From assembly GCA_900540145.1 (NCBI GenBank), contig UQEW01000083.1:1-7951 (forward strand): 7,951 nt of DNA, written 5' to 3'. Below, one piece after another: positions 1-7,400 of the stretch. The notes under the pieces are model-generated. The model searched no databases. It worked only from the letters and a program-made list of their open reading frames with translations, and was not told the DNA's origin. Both the position numbers and the translations under genes were made by a program. Source of the stretch: an uncultured Eubacteriales bacterium (GTDB taxonomy: Bacteria > Bacillota > Clostridia > Peptostreptococcales > Anaerovoracaceae). Each line of letters starts with the position of its first letter. Position 1 is the first letter of the stretch.

Positions 1-53
1 CGTACGTACGGTGGTGTGAGAGGACGGCGGCTAGTCACCGCCTCCTACTCGAT
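1..53 (+). mobile_element. Group II intron, 3' end (domain V 3' strand and domain VI)
   Basis: These bases fold as the last part of a group II self-splicing intron. Seen directly: positions 18-20 (GAG) pair with 48-50 (CTC), 21-24 (AGGA) with 43-46 (TCCT), and 26-30 (GGCGG) with 38-42 (CCGCC), closing a 7-base loop at 31-37. A47 is left as the only bulge on the 3' strand, seven bases from an end in AT at 52-53. This matches domain VI with its branch-point adenosine and the AY 3' terminus. Positions 1-15 fit the 3' strand of domain V: upper stem CGTA (1-4), two-base bulge CG (5-6), lower stem TACGGTGGT (7-15). The partner strand, catalytic triad, intron-encoded protein and domains I-IV would lie off the left edge. 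The 3' exon starts at 54, 13 bases past the spoVG stop on the opposite strand. The intron class is not assigned. An intact element upstream is inferred, not seen. Confidence 0.82.
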
Positions 54-66
54 TTATATAAAAGCT

Positions 67-348
67 TTAAGCTTCTTGAGCATCGTATTGCTCTTGAAGA
101 GTTCTTTCGTATTCGGCGAAGATTGCATCTTTGATTTTGTTCCTCGTTTCTGATAAAATAGGATGAGCAATATCTCTGAAATCACCTTCACTCATCTTAC
201 GACTCGGCATAGCTATAAAGAGACCGTTTTGGCCTTCTATGATCTTGATGTCGTGGACTACGAATTCTTCATCAAACGTTATAGATACGATTGCCTTCAT
301 TTTCCCTTCGTCAGCGACTTTTCTGATCCTTACGTCGGTAATCTCCAT
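67..348 (-). CDS. spoVG: SpoVG family regulatory RNA/DNA-binding protein
   Basis: This is a 93-residue SpoVG, a small cytoplasmic regulator known from Bacillus, Staphylococcus and Listeria. It binds nucleic acid and affects sporulation (asymmetric septation and cortex formation) and, in non-sporulating relatives, capsule and virulence genes. Family hallmarks are visible: the N-terminus MEITDVRIRKV, the core FVVHDIKIIEGQNGLFIAMPS, and FRDIAHPI followed by a helix. The tail is acidic and glutamine-rich, and the length is normal. The ATG at 348 is preferred over an in-frame GTG at 360, because the GTG lies inside the Shine-Dalgarno sequence and the family starts with ME(I/V)TDV. A good sigma-A promoter lies upstream. 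The gene is normally co-directional with and next to glmU; here it is divergent from murC, and its 3' end abuts a group II intron. Its own terminator is not visible in the 13 bases before the intron. Confidence 0.96.
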   Translation of the reverse strand: MEITDVRIRKVADEGKMKAIVSITFDEEFVVHDIKIIEGQNGLFIAMPSRKMSEGDFRDIAHPILSETRNKIKDAIFAEYERTLQEQYDAQEA

Positions 349-356
349 GTTTCTTT

Positions 357-364
357 CCACCTTT
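357..364 (-). promoter_or_regulatory. spoVG ribosome binding site
   Basis: On the minus strand AAAGGTGG lies 8 bases before the ATG at 348. It overlaps the upstream GTG at 360 and therefore rules that codon out as the start, giving a 93- rather than 97-residue protein. Confidence 0.85.
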
Positions 365-393
365 CTTACACTTCCACTTTTTTAGTCATATTA

Positions 394-422
394 AGTATAA
401 CTTATAAGCTGTTGTTTTGCAA
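394..422 (-). promoter_or_regulatory. Probable sigma-A promoter of spoVG
   Basis: On the minus strand a TTGCAA box (422-417) and a TATACT box (399-394) are separated by 17 bases, close to the sigma-A consensus. Transcription would start near 387, giving a leader of about 40 bases before the ATG at 348. In B. subtilis spoVG is driven by sigma-H. I did not find a convincing sigma-H pair here, so control by the vegetative sigma factor is the inference. Confidence 0.6.
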
Positions 423-568
423 TAAATATTTCAAATTATGATATTATTTAGAAATAATGGTAAATTATTGCTTTGATACATTTTAGATATTTGGAGAATA
501 TAATATAAAAAGAAAATATAATTCTTTTTAAATTTTTGTCAAATATAGAAGCATTTTTACAGGTAATA

Positions 569-577
569 TGCTATAAT
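569..577 (+). promoter_or_regulatory. Probable extended -10 promoter of the murC-mfd operon
   Basis: TGCTATAAT (TG at 569-570, consensus TATAAT at 572-577) forms an extended -10 element. No good -35 box lies 16-18 bases upstream, which is tolerated when a TGn extension is present. Transcription would start near 584, leaving a leader of about 50 bases before murC. Other TATAAT strings at 499-504 and 517-522 lie in the same AT-rich stretch but lack both a TG extension and a correctly spaced -35. Confidence 0.55.
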
Positions 578-619
578 GTCCCAAGGGAACTATATTGATG
601 ATAATCATTAAACCAACTG

Positions 620-625
620 AAGGAG
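620..625 (+). promoter_or_regulatory. murC ribosome binding site
   Basis: AAGGAG lies 8 bases before the ATG at 634 and fixes that codon as the start. In-frame TTG (595) and ATG (598) codons upstream have only a weaker AAGGGA at 583-588. Using them would add 12-13 residues (ending PTEGAAR) not expected in MurC. Confidence 0.8.
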
Positions 626-633
626 CAGCAAGA

Positions 634-2010
634 ATGATTAATCTGACAGATCATAAATATATACATTGTATCGGAATAGGAGGAATCGGGCTTTCAGCCA
701 TAGGAGAGATTCTCCTGGACAGAGGATACAATGTAACAGGTTCTGATATGAAAGAATCAGAGATGACAACTAACCTTGCGTCGAAGGGCGCAAGGATATT
801 TATCGGCCATAGAGCAGAAAATGTGCAAAACGCAGATTTGGTAGTCTACTCGTCAGCAGTGGGAGCTGACAATCCTGAGCTTTTGGAAGCAGCAAAAAGA
901 AACATTCCGGCTATTACAAGAGCTCAGATGCTGGGCATTCTGATGGAGGAATATAAAAACAGCATAGCTATATCAGGTACTCACGGGAAGACTACAACCA
1001 CCTCTATGGTTTCTTTAATTTTAGAGAGAGCTAAGCTGGACCCTACCATACTGGTAGGAGGCAACCTTTCCGAAATAGGAGGAAACGTAAGGGTAGGCGG
1101 CAGTCAGTACTTCGTTACGGAAGCCTGTGAGTATATGGACAGCTTTTTGAGCTTAAAGCCCAAAATTGAGATAATTTTAAATATTGACTCAGATCATCTG
1201 GACTATTTTAAAGATATAGACCATATTGTGAATTCCTTTGATAAATTCGCGTCTCTTGTACCGGAAGACGGGCTGATAGTCGCTTACGAGGCCAATCCTT
1301 TTGTCAATAAAGTGATAAAAGGGCTAAAAAACGTTGTAACTTTCGGCCTTAACGAAAAATGCAACTATTATGCTAAAGACATAGTTTTCAATGAAAGCGG
1401 CATGCCTTCTTTTGATGTGGAAAACCAGGGCAGACATTTGTGCAGGATACAGCTTTCCATACCGGGAGAACACAATATCTTAAATGCTTTGGCAGCTTTT
1501 GCATGCTGTCACAGCCTCGGCGTGGAAGTGGCAGTGATAAAGGAAACTCTGGAAAATTACCACGGTACTCAAAGGCGCTTCGACATAGTAGGGACGACAG
1601 AAAAAGGTGTTAAAATAGTAGACGATTATGCTCATCATCCTACTGAGATAAAGGCTACTTTGACTGCATGCCAAAACATTCCGCACAATAAGCTTTGGTG
1701 TTTGTTTCAGCCTCACACTTATACAAGAACCATGGCGCTGTTTGACGAATTTGCAGGCGCATTTGAAAAGGCTGATGTTCTGGTTCTAGCAGAAATATAT
1801 GCGGCAAGGGAGAAAAATATTTATAAAATTTCTTCACAGCAGCTGGCTGAAAGCATAAAAAAAGCATATCCTGATAAAGAAGTCATATTCATGGACGATT
1901 TTCACAAGATAGCCGACCATGTGTGCAAAAACGCGCAAAGCGGAGATCTGGTTCTAACCATGGGAGCAGGAGACATATATAAAGTCGGAGAGATGATATT
2001 GGAAAACTGA
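634..2010 (+). CDS. murC: UDP-N-acetylmuramate--L-alanine ligase (MurC)
   Basis: MurC is the cytoplasmic ATP-dependent ligase that adds L-alanine to UDP-N-acetylmuramic acid, the first amino acid of the peptidoglycan stem peptide. The 458-residue protein has the full three-domain Mur ligase plan. The N-terminal nucleotide-sugar domain has GIGGIG at 14-19. The central ATPase domain has the P-loop GTHGKTTT (115-122), EACE (163-166) and NIDSDHLDY (183-191). HNILNALAA (280-288) leads into the C-terminal domain, with DDYAHHPTEIK (330-340) and QPHTYTR (359-365). EACE replaces the EADE of many homologues, a form I associate with Clostridia. The start is set by the ribosome site at 620-625 and by the usual N-terminus just before the GxGGxG motif. 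It is the first gene of the cluster and is followed 62 bases later by the GlmU acetyltransferase, a second enzyme of the same pathway. Family assignment is very secure. Confidence 0.98.
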   Translation: MINLTDHKYIHCIGIGGIGLSAIGEILLDRGYNVTGSDMKESEMTTNLASKGARIFIGHRAENVQNADLVVYSSAVGADNPELLEAAKRNIPAITRAQMLGILMEEYKNSIAISGTHGKTTTTSMVSLILERAKLDPTILVGGNLSEIGGNVRVGGSQYFVTEACEYMDSFLSLKPKIEIILNIDSDHLDYFKDIDHIVNSFDKFASLVPEDGLIVAYEANPFVNKVIKGLKNVVTFGLNEKCNYYAKDIVFNESGMPSFDVENQGRHLCRIQLSIPGEHNILNALAAFACCHSLGVEVAVIKETLENYHGTQRRFDIVGTTEKGVKIVDDYAHHPTEIKATLTACQNIPHNKLWCLFQPHTYTRTMALFDEFAGAFEKADVLVLAEIYAAREKNIYKISSQQLAESIKKAYPDKEVIFMDDFHKIADHVCKNAQSGDLVLTMGAGDIYKVGEMILEN

Positions 2011-2018
2011 TTCCGGAC

Positions 2019-2058
2019 ATCAAACGAAAAAACAGTCTATCAAACGAAAAATCAGTTT
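2019..2058 (+). repeat. Two-copy 20-bp tandem repeat between murC and glmU
   Basis: Copy 1 (2019-2038) and copy 2 (2039-2058) share 18 of 20 bases, beginning ATCAAACGAAAAA; they differ at the 14th and 19th bases. The repeat fills most of the 62-base gap and ends two bases before the glmU ribosome site (GGGAGG, 2061-2066). The end of copy 2, AATCAGTTT (2050-2058), is also an exact reverse complement of AAACTGATT (2004-2012), which spans the murC stop codon. A 9-bp mRNA stem with a 37-base loop is therefore possible. Any function is unknown. Confidence 0.8.
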
Positions 2059-2072
2059 ACGGGAGGTTTGTA

Positions 2073-2771
2073 ATGTTTTCAGAGAATGTGAAAAATAAGC
2101 AGGCTCGTAGGTTGGCCGTAGTAGAAAAGCATGTAAATAACGGCGTTCGCTTCGTGGACGAAATGACAGCTTATATCGATGATACAGTAGTTATAGGAGA
2201 AGGCACTCTAATAGGACCGTGCGTGACTTTAGAGGGAGAAACTGTCATAGGCAGGGACTGCTATATAGGTCAAAATACGGTTATCACTAACTCTAAAATA
2301 GATGACAATGCGGAGATAAAAAGCTCCGTTATCATAGACAGCTCTGTGGGCAGCGAAACTAAAGTAGGGCCGTTTGCGTATATGAGACCCGGAAGCAATG
2401 TAGGATCTAAATGTAAGATAGGAGATTTTGTAGAGGTGAAGAACTCCAATATAGGAGACGGAAGCAAAGCTTCTCATCTTACATATATAGGAGATTCCGA
2501 TATCGGCAAGGACGTCAACCTCGGATGCGGAGTAGTTTTTGTAAACTACGATGGAACTAAGAAGTACCGCTCCAATGTGGCAGACGGAGCTTTTATCGGA
2601 TGCAACAGCAACCTTGTTTCTCCTGTAAACGTGGGAGAGGGAGCATATATTGCGGCAGGAAGCACAGTTACCGAAGATGTGGAAGGGGACACATTGTATA
2701 TAGCCAGATCCCGCGGAAAGAAAATACCGGGATGGGTTTCAAAAAGAGGTATTTTGAAAAAGAAGAAATAG
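2073..2771 (+). CDS. glmU: GlmU-type glucosamine-1-phosphate acetyltransferase domain, lacking the uridyltransferase half
   Basis: This 232-residue protein matches only the C-terminal half of GlmU (usually about 455 residues). That half transfers acetyl from acetyl-CoA to glucosamine-1-phosphate, on the way to UDP-GlcNAc. Residues 5-30 resemble the GlmU linker helix (NNGVRFVD). From about 35 to 210 runs a left-handed beta-helix of hexapeptide repeats. Expected active-site residues are all present, at a constant offset of 228 from E. coli numbering: R105, K123, H135 (catalytic His363), Y138, N149, N158-Y159, K164 and R212. The N-terminal pyrophosphorylase domain, with its LAAGxGTRM signature, is absent. 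The 62-base gap to murC leaves no room for it. A strong GGGAGG six bases before the ATG suggests an expressed gene, not a decayed one. Position 177 is Cys where E. coli has Ser405. Uridylyl transfer must come from another gene, or this enzyme supplements a second full-length GlmU. The symbol denotes homology to the C-terminal half only. Confidence 0.9.
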   Translation: MFSENVKNKQARRLAVVEKHVNNGVRFVDEMTAYIDDTVVIGEGTLIGPCVTLEGETVIGRDCYIGQNTVITNSKIDDNAEIKSSVIIDSSVGSETKVGPFAYMRPGSNVGSKCKIGDFVEVKNSNIGDGSKASHLTYIGDSDIGKDVNLGCGVVFVNYDGTKKYRSNVADGAFIGCNSNLVSPVNVGEGAYIAAGSTVTEDVEGDTLYIARSRGKKIPGWVSKRGILKKKK

Positions 2772-2805
2772 CTAAGAGAACGATTAAGAAGGCGAGGTAA
2801 AAAAA

Positions 2806-3756
2806 TTGAGAAGCGGAGTATTTGCTGACTATAAGATCTTTGCGTGCAATTCCAACATGGAGCTTGCTAACGAAATTTCCGGAATAATGGGAAAACCTTT
2901 AGGCAAGGCCACTGTTACCAAATTCAGCGACGGTGAGATCTCCGTAAATATCTGGGAAACTGTCAGAGGACTGGATGTTTACATAATTCAATCGACTTGC
3001 AGCCCTGTGAATGACAATTTGATGGAGCTGCTGATCATGATCGACGCTATGAAGCGGGCGTCGGCAGGGCGTATCAACGCTGTAATCCCTTATTACGGAT
3101 ATGCCAGGCAGGATAGAAAGGCCAAAGCAAGAGACCCTATCACAGCAAAATTGGTGGCTGATCTCATCATGGCAGCCGGTGCAGACAGAGTTCTGACCAT
3201 GGACCTTCATGCCAACCAGATTCAGGGATATTTCAATATTCCTGTGGATCATCTGCTGGGTATGCCTATAATCGCTAAATATTTAAAAGAACAGAATGTA
3301 GAAGATCTGGTGGTGGTATCGCCGGATCACGGAAGCGTTACGAGAGCAAGAAATTTAGCCCAATATCTCAATTGTCCTATCGCCATCATAGATAAGAGAA
3401 GACCGGAACCTAACAAGAGCGAGATAATGAATATCATAGGAAACATTGAAGATAAAAACTGTATAATAATCGACGATATGATTGATACAGCGGGCACCAT
3501 ATGCAACGCAGCCAATGCCATCAAGGATTTGGGTGCCAAATCCGTAAAAGCAGCAGCAACCCATCCGGTTCTTTCCGGTCCTGCAATACAGAGACTCAGA
3601 GATTCGGCAATAGAAGAACTGGTGCTTTTGAATACTGTGCCTATGCCGGAAGAAAAGAAGCTGGATAAGATGACGTTCTTGTCAGTTGCTCCTCTGTTTG
3701 CAGAGGCAATGACCAGAGTATTTACCAACGGTTCCATCAGCGTGCTGTTTGATTGA
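2806..3756 (+). CDS. prs: Ribose-phosphate pyrophosphokinase (PRPP synthetase)
   Basis: Prs transfers pyrophosphate from ATP to ribose-5-phosphate. The product PRPP feeds purine, pyrimidine, histidine, tryptophan and NAD synthesis. The 316-residue length is typical of the class I bacterial enzyme. Visible motifs are FSDGE (40-44), the ATP-site flexible loop ARQDRK (100-105), the metal-binding DLHANQIQGYF starting at D133, SPDHGSVTRAR in the second half, and the PRPP loop DDMIDTAGT (223-231). SPDHG is followed by Ser, where I usually expect Gly. The start is a TTG at 2806, eight bases after GCGAGGT (2792-2798); it gives the expected family length, and no in-frame ATG fits. The gene follows glmU by 34 bases, the conserved Firmicutes order. 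No ctc (L25-like) gene follows it, unlike in Bacillus. Confidence 0.97.
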   Translation: MRSGVFADYKIFACNSNMELANEISGIMGKPLGKATVTKFSDGEISVNIWETVRGLDVYIIQSTCSPVNDNLMELLIMIDAMKRASAGRINAVIPYYGYARQDRKAKARDPITAKLVADLIMAAGADRVLTMDLHANQIQGYFNIPVDHLLGMPIIAKYLKEQNVEDLVVVSPDHGSVTRARNLAQYLNCPIAIIDKRRPEPNKSEIMNIIGNIEDKNCIIIDDMIDTAGTICNAANAIKDLGAKSVKAAATHPVLSGPAIQRLRDSAIEELVLLNTVPMPEEKKLDKMTFLSVAPLFAEAMTRVFTNGSISVLFD

Positions 3757-3821
3757 TAGCTGTGTGCGATTGATAAGTGTAGCTCGATTGGATACATAAA
3801 GACGATAAAAGAGGACAAATA

Positions 3822-4436
3822 ATGTACATCATTGTAGGCCTTGGAAATCCGGGGAAAAAATACGAGAACACTCGTCATAACATGGGATTTTTGGCGGTAG
3901 ACGTTTTGGCGCAAAAGTATGACATCAAAATCAACAAGATAAAATTTAAATCTTTGGTCGGCGAAGGCAACATCGCCGGCCAAAAAGTTGTACTGGTAAA
4001 ACCGCAGACCTATATGAACTTAAGCGGAGAAGCTGTCAGAGAGATTGTGGATTTTTACAAGCTGGATCCTCAAAATCTGATTGTGATATATGACGATATA
4101 GACATACCGACCGGAACCATAAGAATAAGAAAAAAGGGGAGTTCAGGTACTCACAACGGCATGAGAAACATCCTTTATCATATAAGGACGGAAGATTTCC
4201 CGCGAATAAGGGTAGGCATAGGAGCAGAGGCCGGTGCAGGCAAAAAAGGAAATTTGATAGGTTATGTCATAGGAGGGGTACCTAAAGAAGAACAGAAGCA
4301 GCTTTCGGAAGCTGTGATAAAAGCAGCAGAGAGCGCAGCTTGCATAGTAGAAAAAGGCATAGAAAAAGCCATGAATGAATACAATGTAAGACCAAAAAAA
4401 GAAAGCAAATCTTGTGAGGAAGCAAAGGATGATTAA
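3822..4436 (+). CDS. pth: Peptidyl-tRNA hydrolase
   Basis: Pth cleaves the ester bond of peptidyl-tRNAs that drop off the ribosome, recycling tRNA; it is usually essential. The 204-residue protein has GLGNPG (6-11) with N9, the catalytic histidine H19 in TRHNMG, PQTYMNLSG (61-69) with the substrate-binding N66, the acidic YDDIDIP (90-96) and GTHNGMRNI (109-117) with N112. These correspond to the E. coli residues Asn10, His20, Asn68, Asp93 and Asn114. The C-terminal 15 or so residues are charged and longer than the core family needs. AGAGGA (3810-3815) lies six bases before the ATG. The gene follows prs by 65 bases, and its last 8 bases overlap the start of mfd, which implies translational coupling. 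The 65-base gap holds short CGATTG repeats but no clear regulatory site. Confidence 0.98.
   Translation: MYIIVGLGNPGKKYENTRHNMGFLAVDVLAQKYDIKINKIKFKSLVGEGNIAGQKVVLVKPQTYMNLSGEAVREIVDFYKLDPQNLIVIYDDIDIPTGTIRIRKKGSSGTHNGMRNILYHIRTEDFPRIRVGIGAEAGAGKKGNLIGYVIGGVPKEEQKQLSEAVIKAAESAACIVEKGIEKAMNEYNVRPKKESKSCEEAKDD
4414..4420 (+). promoter_or_regulatory. mfd ribosome binding site inside pth
   Basis: GTGAGGA within the pth coding region lies 8 bases before the ATG at 4429. A GTG at 4414 is in frame with mfd, but it is part of this ribosome site, so the ATG at 4429 is the better start. Confidence 0.75.
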
Positions 4437-7400
4437 CATTTCGGGCGTATCCGAATCCCGCGTTGCTCCGGCAGCAGCTTACTTTTCCAAAGAAGAAAGT
4501 CAGAGTTTGATCTTAGTGCCGACTTATGTCAGAGCCAGAAGATTGGCAAGTGATCTTTCTTTTTTTGTGAAAGATAAAAAAATACTGGTAATGCCGGAGG
4601 AGGAACAGATATTTTTAAGATATGAAGCCAAAAATCACGACCAGTTGATCGAGAGGATGAAGGCTTTGAAGGCGCTGATGACAGGTGAGTCTGTTATAGT
4701 CATAGCGCCTGTTTCGGCTGCCGTTAAAAAGATAAGTCCCCATGATTATTATTTGGAGAACGTCATAAAACTTGTGCTTGGAGACGATTCGGATTTGGAT
4801 ATTCTTAGAGAAAAGCTTATTTCCATGGGGTATGAATTCTCTGAGATGGTGGAAAGCCAGGGACAGTTCAGCATAAGGGGAGGCATAATAGATATATTTG
4901 CTCCCGATAGCGACAACCCATACAGGATAGAGCTTTTCGGCACGGAAATAGATTCCATCAGGACTTTCGACCAAGATACTCAGCGTTCTATAGAAAACCT
5001 GAAATCGGTGGAAATTTACCCGGCCAGACAGCTGGTAGCTTCATACGATATGCTGGAAGCGGGCTGCCAAGCCATACGAAAAGAGTACGAGGCTCAAGCT
5101 AAAAGACTCAAGGACAAATCGCCGCAGGCTGCTGATAAGCTTACAGAACTGAAAGAACAGATATGTGATTACATCGAAAACATTTCCGACTTAAAATATC
5201 TGGAAAACTATATACAATACTTTTGTGAAAGAACTGAGTATCTTTGGGATTACATGACAAGCGGCGTAATAATGCTGGATGACCCGGAGAGAATATGGGA
5301 GCTGCTGGAGCTTAGGGAAAAAGAGCTGAAAGAGGACTTCAAGGTTCTCCTCGAGCGAGGCGAAGCCGTTCCAAGAGACGCAGAGCTGATAACCGGCACT
5401 GCAGACCTTAAACCTGTATTTCAACGTAAGGGTACGATTGCTTTTACTCCGTTTCCTAAACGAATAAAAGGTGTCGATACTTTTGACAAGATAATAAATA
5501 TCAACAGCAGGCAGATGATAAATTTCGGCGGCAATTTGACATTGCTTGAGTCTGAGCTGAAAACTTATGATAAGAAAGGCTATTCCATAACTTTTGTCTT
5601 TAATTCTGACGGAAGAATGGAAAACATGCAGGATTTCGTATCAAGAATGGGACTTAAGAGCCATGTGGCTTTTGCTAAAGGAAGCCTTACTTCAGGTATT
5701 GACTTTCCCGATGAAAAAAAGTGCTGGATATGTGAGAATGATATTTTTCAGCACAAGAAAAAGGGAAAGCGCAAAAAAGCTTTTAAAGATAAAGGGCAGA
5801 AGATACGCTCGTTTTCCGACATAAAGACAGGCGACTATGTGGTTCATGAAAGCCACGGAATAGGGAAGTTTACAGGGATAGAACAGCTGAAGGTTCAGGG
5901 TGAGAAAAAGGATTACATCAAGATAAAATATGCAGGAAACGATGTGCTTTACGTTCCTGTAGAACAGATGGAGCTGGTACAAAAATATATCGGAGGAGAT
6001 GGAGTCGCTCCAAAGATAAATAAGCTTTCCGGCGGCGAATGGAAAACTACCAAAGCCAAGGCCAAAGCGGCAGTAGCGGTGCTGGCAAAAGATTTGATAG
6101 ATTTGTATGCCAGCCGTAAGATGGAAAAAGGCCATGCTTTTGAGAAAGATACCGTGTGGCAAAAGCAATTTGAAGACGATTTTCCATATGAGGAAACGCA
6201 GGATCAGCTGAAAGCCGCAGAAGAGATAAAAGAAGACATGGAAAAGCCTTTCCCTATGGATAGGCTGCTTTGCGGTGATGTGGGTTTCGGAAAAACCGAA
6301 GTGGCTGCGAGAGCCATATTCAAATGTCTGGACGACGGCAAGCAGGCCGCCATCTTAGTGCCTACCACCATATTGGCGAACCAGCATTTTTATACATTGA
6401 AGGAGCGGTTCGAAGGCTTCCCCTTCAACATTGAGATGTTGTCCAGATTTAGGAGCGACGCTCAGCAAAAGGATATAGCAGCAAAGCTGCAAACCGGTGA
6501 AATTGACCTAATTATAGGCACTCACAGGCTTTTAGGCAAAGACATACGTTTTAAAGATTTGGGACTCTTGGTTGTAGATGAAGAACAAAGATTTGGAGTC
6601 GAGCACAAGGAGCAGATTAAAAAACTGAAAAAGAACGTAGACGTTTTGACCCTTTCGGCTACTCCTATACCGCGTACCCTCAACATGTCCCTTACCGGAA
6701 TCAAAGATATGAGCTTAATTGAGGAACCGCCGGAAGAGAGATATCCGGTGCAGACCTATGTGCTGGAACAGGACGATGAACTGATAAAGGATATAATCCG
6801 CAGGGAAATGGACAGAGGCGGACAGATTTATGTGGTGTTTAACCGTGTTAGAGGCATACATCAGGTAGCAGACAAGATTCAGCAGCTGGTTCCGGAGGCA
6901 AGAATAGCCATAGGTCACGGCCAAATGAATGAGAACCTGCTGGAAGACACCATGATAAATTTCATCAATGGGGAGCAGGATGTATTGGTATGCACTACGA
7001 TTATAGAGTCCGGTATAGACATTCCCAACGCCAATACGCTGATAATAATGGATGCCGACAGATACGGCCTTTCCCAGCTGTATCAGCTGAGAGGACGGGT
7101 GGGCCGCTCCAACAGGCAGGCCTACGCTTATCTGATGTATCAGCGCGATAAGGTTCTTACTGAAGCGGCAGAAAAAAGATTAAAAGCGATTCGCGAGTTT
7201 ACAGAATTCGGAGCCGGATTCAAAGTGGCCATGCGAGACCTTGAAATCAGAGGCGCCGGCAATATGCTGGGTTCTGAGCAACATGGACACATGCTCAACG
7301 TTGGATATGAGCTTTACTGTAAGATGGTAGACGACGCCGTGAGAGCTTTGCAGGGTGAAATAGTCAACGATGATAAAGCGGAGATTAATATCGAGCTTAA

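Noticed and set aside
1..53. The GC-rich hairpin 26-42 considered as the spoVG terminator
   Set aside because: Read on the minus strand it is followed by GTCCTC, not a U-tract, and the whole region is better explained as group II intron domain VI with its bulged adenosine.
163..441. A 92-codon + strand open frame over spoVG and its promoter
   Set aside because: It is antisense to the well-supported spoVG, has no ribosome site, and its translation matches no family I know.
506..530. Inverted repeat AAAAAGAA/TTCTTTTT in the divergent region, considered as a terminator or operator
   Set aside because: The stem is almost entirely A-T, in a stretch where such repeats arise by chance, and no gene end lies nearby for it to terminate.
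2600..2800. A 66-codon + strand frame overlapping the end of glmU and running up to prs
   Set aside because: It is a +1 shadow of the glmU beta-helix coding region. The true glmU frame carries conserved active-site residues through to 2771.
3757..3821. Short CGATTG-containing near-repeats between prs and pth, considered as a regulatory element or the remnant of a lost ctc gene
   Set aside because: The units are only 6-9 bases and unevenly spaced, no stable hairpin forms, and 65 bases hold no recognisable coding remnant.
3327..3983. A 218-codon minus-strand open frame across prs and pth
   Set aside because: It lies opposite two strongly conserved genes, has no recognisable domain, and its hydrophobic composition is typical of antisense reading.
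5692..6168. A 158-codon minus-strand open frame inside mfd
   Set aside because: It is antisense to the Mfd RNA polymerase interaction domain, with no ribosome site or recognisable motif.
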